Shown here piece by piece: positions 57,703 to 64,000 of a DNA stretch of 64,000 nucleotides. Within the stretch, counting starts at the first letter, position 1. Each line of letters starts with the position of its first letter. Source of the DNA: Archivesica marissinica (Eukaryota > Mollusca > Bivalvia > Venerida > Vesicomyidae); the NCBI GenBank assembly GCA_014843695.1, contig CM026400.1, positions 31,477,225 through 31,541,224 of the forward strand, written 5' to 3'. The position numbers were made by a program, and so were the translations under genes. The notes beneath the pieces were generated by a model. That model was not told the origin of the DNA, did no database searches, and saw only the letters and a program-made list of their open reading frames with translations.

Positions 57703-58597
57703 ACTGTTTTTAGAAATACAGTTTCAAAATATATACAGGTTCTAACATTCGATGGTACCAATCATAGATGTTATATATACGAATCTAATAGTGCTTGATA
57801 TTTCTTAATTGCTATAGCATAGACATTATGCTTCCGATCTGCAATATGTAGAGTGTTGATGCCTACGGCAGCACGCACTTTAAAAACAATAACTAATGTG
57901 CATAACCAACATTCCTGGAATGAGCACATCGTGTGATAATGAGGTTGATACTTATTTTCTTTCACTTGATATCAAATTGATTGCATCACCTGATTAGAAT
58001 AATCGAGGCAAGAAATCTCGAGGAGAGAGCATTTATATATATATATAATAAGTTTGTGAACATGCCGGTCATAATAAGAAGTTGATTGCTCGGCTGTATA
58101 ACGTGGACAAATATTGCAAGTGCATGTACATACATGTAATTGTTGCTGGATCAGAAAACGTGTTTATGGGTAGATAACTTACTCATGTTTTTACGTAGAA
58201 ATCAATGAGTCGTGACATATGTTAATAAAATAGTGAAATGGCATCGCGAATTTTATCGTAACGACTTTCTGTATTCAGTGCTTGTAACTCTGAGCTCCGC
58301 CATTTTGAATTCGAAATTAAATTGAAGGGTGGCTGTTATAGACTGGCCTAAGCCGGATAACTAATCTGAGTCTGAAATTAGGTAGAATATATCGAATCCT
58401 GCTGGTGACGGAATTCATCAACATAATCTAAGATTAATTAGATTGAAAACAACTGGATTAAAATGATTAGTTTTGGATAAAGCTTGCATATATATATATA
58501 CATTTGCATGTCTGTATTGTACTATTTGCATGCTTGGAAATGTTTTGTGTGCGACATTTGCAGACTCGCAAAATATGTGTATTGAACTGATCATATG
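57703..58597. other. No recognised feature
   Basis: AT-rich non-coding DNA. Confidence 0.5.
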
Positions 58598-58793
58598 CAG
58601 TCTACATCCGTTAAGTCAACGTCGGTTATGTCGAATTATCCGGTTATCTCAAAGTCGGATTAAAGTCCCGTTTACGACACTATCATTTTACATATAACTG
58701 GCTCCGTTTATATAGAATTTCGTTATGCCAATTTCGGTTATGTTGAAGTATTTTGTTCGCTCCGACTGAATTCGACATAACGGATGTAGACTG
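58598..58793. mobile_element. CAGTCTACATCC MITE, copy 4
   Basis: 196 bp; ends CAGTCTACATCCGTTAAGTC and AACGGATGTAGACTG; TA follows on the right. Confidence 0.8.
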
Positions 58794-58924
58794 TAATTTA
58801 GTGATGGTTTGGCATAATGCATTTATATGTTATGTTATGATGTCTGTAATGTTTCGCAGATTTAGAGCAATCGGAACAGAAACCTGGTACGATATAAAGA
58901 GATATTAATGTGATATTAATTAAC

Positions 58925-59208
58925 ATGTGTTAATAATAAGGCACCCTTAATAACATGTTTGTCCCTTACCCGACCCACCAATACCCGTCATAACATGTTT
59001 GTCCCTTACCCGATCCACCAATAAACCCAATTCATTAGTTTAAGCAATCTGTATTCTTCTGGATAAACATAGTCAAGTACAAATATTATGTACATACATG
59101 TAGGATTGAGGAGAAAGCAACCTGCTGGTATGGTTACCTCTTTCCTATGTACTTACATGTAGGATTGAGGAGAAAGCAACCTGCTGGTATGGTTACCTCT
59201 TTCCCCGT
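58925..59208 (+). repeat. Two short direct duplications
   Basis: CATGTTTGTCCCTTACCCGA occurs twice about 42 bp apart (58956 and 58993). A 60-bp unit (TGTAGGATTGAGGAGAAAGC, CTGGTATGGTTACCTCTTTC) occurs twice at about 59099-59208. Confidence 0.8.
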
Positions 59209-59366
59209 TCATCGTCATATGTTTGAGATGAATCCGGGATCCACCGCTTTACGTATTATGCAACCGTGGGAGAATGTAATTTTGATGTGATATAAGTTAA
59301 ACAATAACACGAGATATACGTGTCAGTAGAATTAGAAATGGCCGCGAATGAAAATTAATGCAATAT

Positions 59367-59479
59367 CCCGGGTACTCCGGTTTCCTCCCACATGAATGAC
59401 CACATTTACGCTTTCATCTGTGATTAATATAAGTTGTTGAAGCTTGTTTCACGATCGTTGTAAAATAAATAAAGTTTAA
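59367..59479 (+). mobile_element. SINE-C 3' fragment
   Basis: CCCGGGTACTCCGGTTTCCT to AAATAAATAAAGTTTAAAC. 5' truncated. 59480-60261 on its right has no recognised gene. Confidence 0.85.
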
Positions 59480-60261
59480 ACTTTTTTTTTAATATTCTGC
59501 AAATGTACTAACATTTGTAATAGATCCAACGATTGATTGTAATGCACACATAGCAGCCGAAGACGTTTGCTGTAGTACGCAAAACTGAACCCAAGCAAGC
59601 TAATTGAATGCACTTGAAATTTGTAAACAGGTCAACGAATGCAATCATAGAGCTTGAGCGACAAATTGAGAACACGTTTATAAAGTCCATGCCAATATCA
59701 CACCACTGTCTATTCGTACTCGCCTATTTTGTAATGGTCGCTCTGTAGCACAAAGGTCGATGTTGCCAAATCTTGTAATCAGATATCGGGTACGGTTAAA
59801 CATGGGTACGGGTAAACATGGTAACGAAGGATATATCCCTAACACCCTTATAACTAAATCATAACACATGTATGTATGTAACGTTGCTTATCCCAAACTC
59901 CTTTCTTGAATCAGATCCAGAACTGGCCGGTAAAAACCTGTATTCCCACACCATTTAAGCAGATTTTTCGTCTCTGAAAAATCGGATCGACATGCGTTGG
60001 GCTTGGGTTGAAGGATTCCTGGAGCCTCGTCTACACCCATACTTCTATGACTACCTAATATATTGATAGTGGTTTGCAGTCTTGGTCTGTGAGTCTCCCA
60101 ATAAGGGAGGGAAGCCTAGCATATCCTACAACACTCTCTTTAAAAGTTATCGGTTCAATAAGGGATTGAATCCTAGCTTACCCTATTATATCCCTGTACA
60201 CACCTCTAGCTACACCACCCCTTAAGCTAACGGTTCAATAAGGGATGACCCTGTCCTACAT

Positions 60262-60412
60262 GGCCGTGTTTCATTTATGTGAAACAGTTGGCAGTTTCTT
60301 ACGGAGGTTGGTGCCTCAAGTATTTGTTAACGGCACAGGATGATTGTTGGGTGAACTGCGCGCCGGCGATATATCCCAAAATGGTGCTGGTGAAGGCATA
60401 ACACCCGAACAA
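60262..60412 (+). mobile_element. SINE-E fragment, diverged
   Basis: GTTGGCAGTTTCTTACGGAG, then CGCCGGCGATATATCCCAAA and a CATAACACCCGAA end. Confidence 0.75.
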
Positions 60413-60693
60413 ACAAACAAATCTATCCCATAAAGCCAACCCCGTAAGCTAACAGATCAATGAGGGATTGCCCCCTAGTCTATTCAGCAATGTACAAGCA
60501 AACCCTTAAGTTAACGATTCAGTAAGGACCTGGTACCTATGACACTACATGCCTCATACCCAAACTAACGGCTCAAATTGCTATTCACACATCGCATGCC
60601 CTCCCGACTAGAGTATTCTATATATGCCTTTATTTAAACGTGTGGCAATACAGAAGGCGTAATATAGACATTAGATATATATTATCTCTGTGT

Positions 60694-60922
60694 CCGATTA
60701 GCGCAATGGTTAGCACGCTCGCTTCTCACCAATGCAACCCGGGTTCGATCATCGGTAAGTATGTGAGATGGTACGATGGACGCCAGATCGGACAGGTGGG
60801 TTTTCTCCGGGTACTCCGGTTTCTTCCCACACGAATGACCACATATAAGCTTTCATCCAACGAGAGTGATTAATATAAGTTGTTAGAACTTGCTTCGCAA
60901 TCATTGTAAAATAAATAACGTT
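60694..60922 (+). mobile_element. SINE-C with 16-bp target-site duplication
   Basis: Flanked by TATATTATCTCTGTGT at 60678-60693 and 60923-60938. Head CCGATTAGCGCAATGG, domain TTTTCTCCGGGTACTCCGGT, tail AATAAATAACG. The exact long duplication marks a fairly recent insertion. Confidence 0.93.
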
Positions 60923-61216
60923 TATATTATCTCTGTGTGATCAGTGCTCTGATAGATATTTAGATTCGGATATAATATGGATTCCGGAAAACCTACTAAT
61001 GCTGTGTGGTGCGTTTGATTCAACTACTTATCTCATTCTATCTATACTAATACATAACACTATATCTGCCAACTATAATATTATATAACAATGGAGATAA
61101 TCACAATAAGCTTTAAGCTTCCGATTAAATCCAATTTTCGTATGTATAGCTATACAATAGATATGTACTGTACATAATGAACGAATAAATATGTTTAAGC
61201 CAACTATAATATTGTA

Positions 61217-61600
61217 TTAAAACACCATCGTGACGTCATACCTTTGTACTTGCAGTCCATTATTATTAATATTGGACTGCTGTCAACAGGCCGGAGCATT
61301 ATGTTAAATCATAGGCCTACCGGTACGAAGTTAACAATTTTAATTAGTAGGATCTTGTTATATAAGTGTGTGTTTTAAGTAAGATGCCTCAAACGGATCC
61401 AATATGTAAAATAGGGTCAAGCCTCAACAGGTGAGCATACTGTGTACGCTCACTTACAGTGCCTCCGGGCGGGCAGACCTTCATAAACTCGAAAAAAAAA
61501 AATGTAAAATATGTGTACGGTATTCGCAACGCGCATCACACAGTCCAATATTTTACATAATGGATCGTTTTCGGCTTATATCCTATGCATATTTTGATAC
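61217..61600 (+). repeat. Right-end repeat family, copy 1
   Basis: Shares ATCGTGACGTCATACC..TTGTACTT, CAGTCCATTATTATTAATAT and AGTAGGATCTTGTTATATAA with 63598-63880. It ends in CAGTCCAATATTTTACATAA and TCGTTTTCGGCTTATATCCT. Confidence 0.8.
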
Positions 61601-61764
61601 AATTTCATATTTGTATGTCACCCATAATAGTGCCATTCTTAATAGCAATAAATTACGTCCAAAATATAGAAAATCAAAGTGGATTCTGAAGATATGGGAG
61701 AGGAATCTGTATTGTATTGCTAAGAAAATCAGCAATATATTATCCATACTCCATGTATTTGTTT

Positions 61765-62110
61765 TTAAACATATTTATTTATCAGGATACATGTAATATA
61801 CATTGAGAAATATACAGGAACATACATTTATATCGTGATATGTGGATTGGTTTAAACATATTTATTTATCAGGATACATGTAATATACATTGAGAAATAT
61901 ACAGGAACATACATTTATATCGTGATATGTGGATTGGTTTAAACATATTTATTTATCAGGATACATGTAATATACATTGAGAAATATACAGAAACATACA
62001 TTTATATCGTGCTATATGGATTGGTTTAAACATATTGATTGATCAGGATACATGTAATATACATTGAGAAATATACAGAAACATACATTTATATCGTGAT
62101 ATGTGGATTG
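61765..62110 (+). repeat. 87-bp minisatellite, 4 copies
   Basis: TTTAAACATATTTATTTATC, AGGATACATGTAATATACAT, TGAGAAATATACAGGAACAT, ACATTTATATCGTGATATGT, GGATTGG. Confidence 0.93.
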
Positions 62111-63410
62111 AACTGAAAGCTAAAAGCTTAAGGTAATTCTGGTATGTCTAGATGTTGGTACCAGGTATATATGACAAATTTAATAACTTGGCGTAATATC
62201 GAAAATGACCAGAACGTAATTTATTTAATTAGAGTTCAATTACGATTTTCATATTTTTTATAGGAACCGTATACGATATGAAGCCCACAATGGGCATTCA
62301 AATAATTGATTTATTACATGTTCAGTTAGTTTGCCGGTCTATTTTAACAGTGTATTCGCGAAATACCGCCAGAATGTTGTTCGCTTTGTTGTAACTATGG
62401 GTAAAAATCACAAAATGCAAATACTGTTTTTCCAATGTTCGATTTGTCCGCGTAATCCTTAATAAAAGTTCGCGTGTGTGGTTTCTATCGAAGTCGCACT
62501 TGGGATATGCAGATTACCATTAATGTATATGTTTGTGAAGTATTGAATTAGCGAGGGTGTTATTTCGGGAATTTACCGCGAACTTTCGTGAATTACAGAA
62601 ATTTCCGAGAACTTTCGTAAATTAAAGCGAACTTGGTAATTAGCGCGTATTTTAGGGAAGTACCTCGACATGTGGGGAGTTGCCACTAAAACGCACACGA
62701 ATAACAGTGATGTACAGTATGTCAATGTGTTTTCATTAAAGCAGCATTACATCGTAATAAAGGATGTTTTGTGTAAAATATAAATATTAATGTGTGTGTG
62801 TTTACAAAAATCGAAATAGTCGCTCAGAAACGATAAAATTCCAATAAATTTAAACCGTCGTATACGCGAATTATTTTATCAACACACGAAATGTAAACAC
62901 GCACAGCGCGCATGCGTGAAACAACAGAGGATGTAGAAAACAACGTATATATTTTGAACATAAAGACTATCTATCTATCTTCCTCTAATGTCGAACCCCT
63001 CGCGGGGATGTAGAAATATCCCTAAAAGACTTAGCTAACAGAGGTATGAATCAACATATCAAGTAATTTAATTAAAAAAGACAACGTGGGACAAATGGGG
63101 ACGATGTATTCCGAATGTAAACAAGTGCGGACGATGCGTTCCGGTTGTAACCAAGTGCGTGACCGATCGACTCGGAAAGTCCTACTTTCTAGATGGGTCA
63201 ATATATGGCCAAGACAGCCCTACCCAAAAAAAATTGCAACAGTTTGTTTTTTTATTGTTTCTTGCAGTTTAGGATGTGGAAAACACCACATCAAAAGTTT
63301 TCGGTTTTGAGTTTATTTTATCGCAAAAAAATTTTCAAATATCTTTTATTTCATACGATGTAATGCTGCTTTAAAGCTAAATAGGATTAATATTGACGTA
63401 TTATTGATTT
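62111..63410. other. No recognised feature
   Basis: AT-rich non-coding DNA. A short direct repeat (ACGATGTATTCCGAATGTAA / ACGATGCGTTCCGGTTGTAA) lies at about 63100-63145. Confidence 0.5.
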
Positions 63411-63510
63411 TAATATTATACATTTGTACATGTATATTCTGTCTACAGCATATATATGGGCACATTTGTACATGTATATTCTGTCTACAGCATATATATG
63501 GGCACATTTG
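63411..63510 (+). repeat. 44-bp repeat, 2 copies
   Basis: ACATTTGTACATGTATATTC, TGTCTACAGCATATATATGG, GC, twice. Confidence 0.88.
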
Positions 63511-63597
63511 ATTGGTTTGCGACTTAGAAGTACGGTTCTATTACGGAGCACAACCGCTTCATTAATATGCATTCAATTAAAATTGTATTAGTTTACA

Positions 63598-64000
63598 TTA
63601 AAACACGGTCGTGACGTCATACCTTTGTACTTTCAGTCCATTATTATTAATATTGGACTGGTGTCAAACGGCCAGAGTATTATATTAAATACTACGCGTG
63701 TACGAAATTAACAATTTTAATTAGTAGGATCTTGTTATATAAGTGTGTGTTTTAAGTAAGATATAAGCCTCAAACGGATCCAATATGTAAACTATCGGTA
63801 CACTGTCTTCGGCGATACATCCCTCACACAGTCCAATATTTTACATATTGGATCATTATGGGCTTATATCCTATACAGTCCAATATTTTACATATTGGAT
63901 CGTTTTCGGATTATATCCTACACAGTACAATATTTTACATATTGGATCGTTTTCGGCTTATATCCTACACAGTCCAATATTTTACATATTGGATCGTTTT
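63598..64000 (+). repeat. Right-end repeat family, copy 2, expanding into a 48-bp tandem array
   Basis: 63598-63792 matches 61217-61414. From 63825 the terminal segment CAGTCCAATATTTTACATAT and TGGATCGTTTTCGGCTTATA plus TCCTACA repeats about four times and continues past the window edge. The unit holds the near-palindrome CCAATATTTTACATATTGG. Confidence 0.85.

Overview
The window looks like animal nuclear DNA, most likely from a mollusc (a bivalve or gastropod). It is AT-rich, intron-rich and crowded with tRNA-derived SINEs, small inverted-repeat elements and minisatellites. The one gene I can support lies on the + strand, from about 28.06 kb to 56.39 kb. It encodes a cytoplasmic intermediate filament protein of the molluscan neurofilament type. 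Five exons cover the rod from the middle of coil 1B to the conserved end of coil 2: 28057-28243, 37263-37358, 44831-44992, 47352-47477 and 49903-50123. All join in frame. The head, coil 1A and the first part of coil 1B were not found and are probably upstream of the window.

The 3' part offers at least three C-terminal tails that use one phase-2 splice site after the rod. Reading through exon 49903 gives a short Lys/Glu/Ser/Pro tail ending at 50295, with a poly(A) signal at 50373. Splicing to 52636 adds a very long acidic tail of about 880 residues. Splicing to 56245 gives a compact 47-residue tail. Squid neurofilament proteins of about 60, 70 and 220 kDa are known to come from one gene by alternative RNA processing, and this layout fits that plan.

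The most unusual structure is in the introns. The first bases of the second large intron are a 55-bp minisatellite of about 25 units that begins inside the upstream exon. It has therefore copied the exon end and 5' splice site (CACGAACAG/GTA) many times. A second exon-intron junction of the same gene (44992/44993) also has decayed tandem copies of its exon end plus donor, with a period of about 130 bp.

By region: 1-28 kb holds no recognisable exon, only SINEs, MITE-like elements, a LINE 3' end and many minisatellites (24, 26, 29, 39, 43, 52, 56 and 63 bp units). 28-50.3 kb is the rod-coding part with large repeat-filled introns. 50.3-56.4 kb holds the alternative tails. 56.4-64 kb is non-coding, with more SINEs, a 45-bp and an 87-bp array, and a repeat family that becomes a 48-bp tandem array at the right edge. 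Six tRNA-derived SINE-like families are named A to F here. Several copies have clear target-site duplications. No rRNA gene, free-standing functional tRNA gene, CRISPR array or prokaryotic feature was seen.
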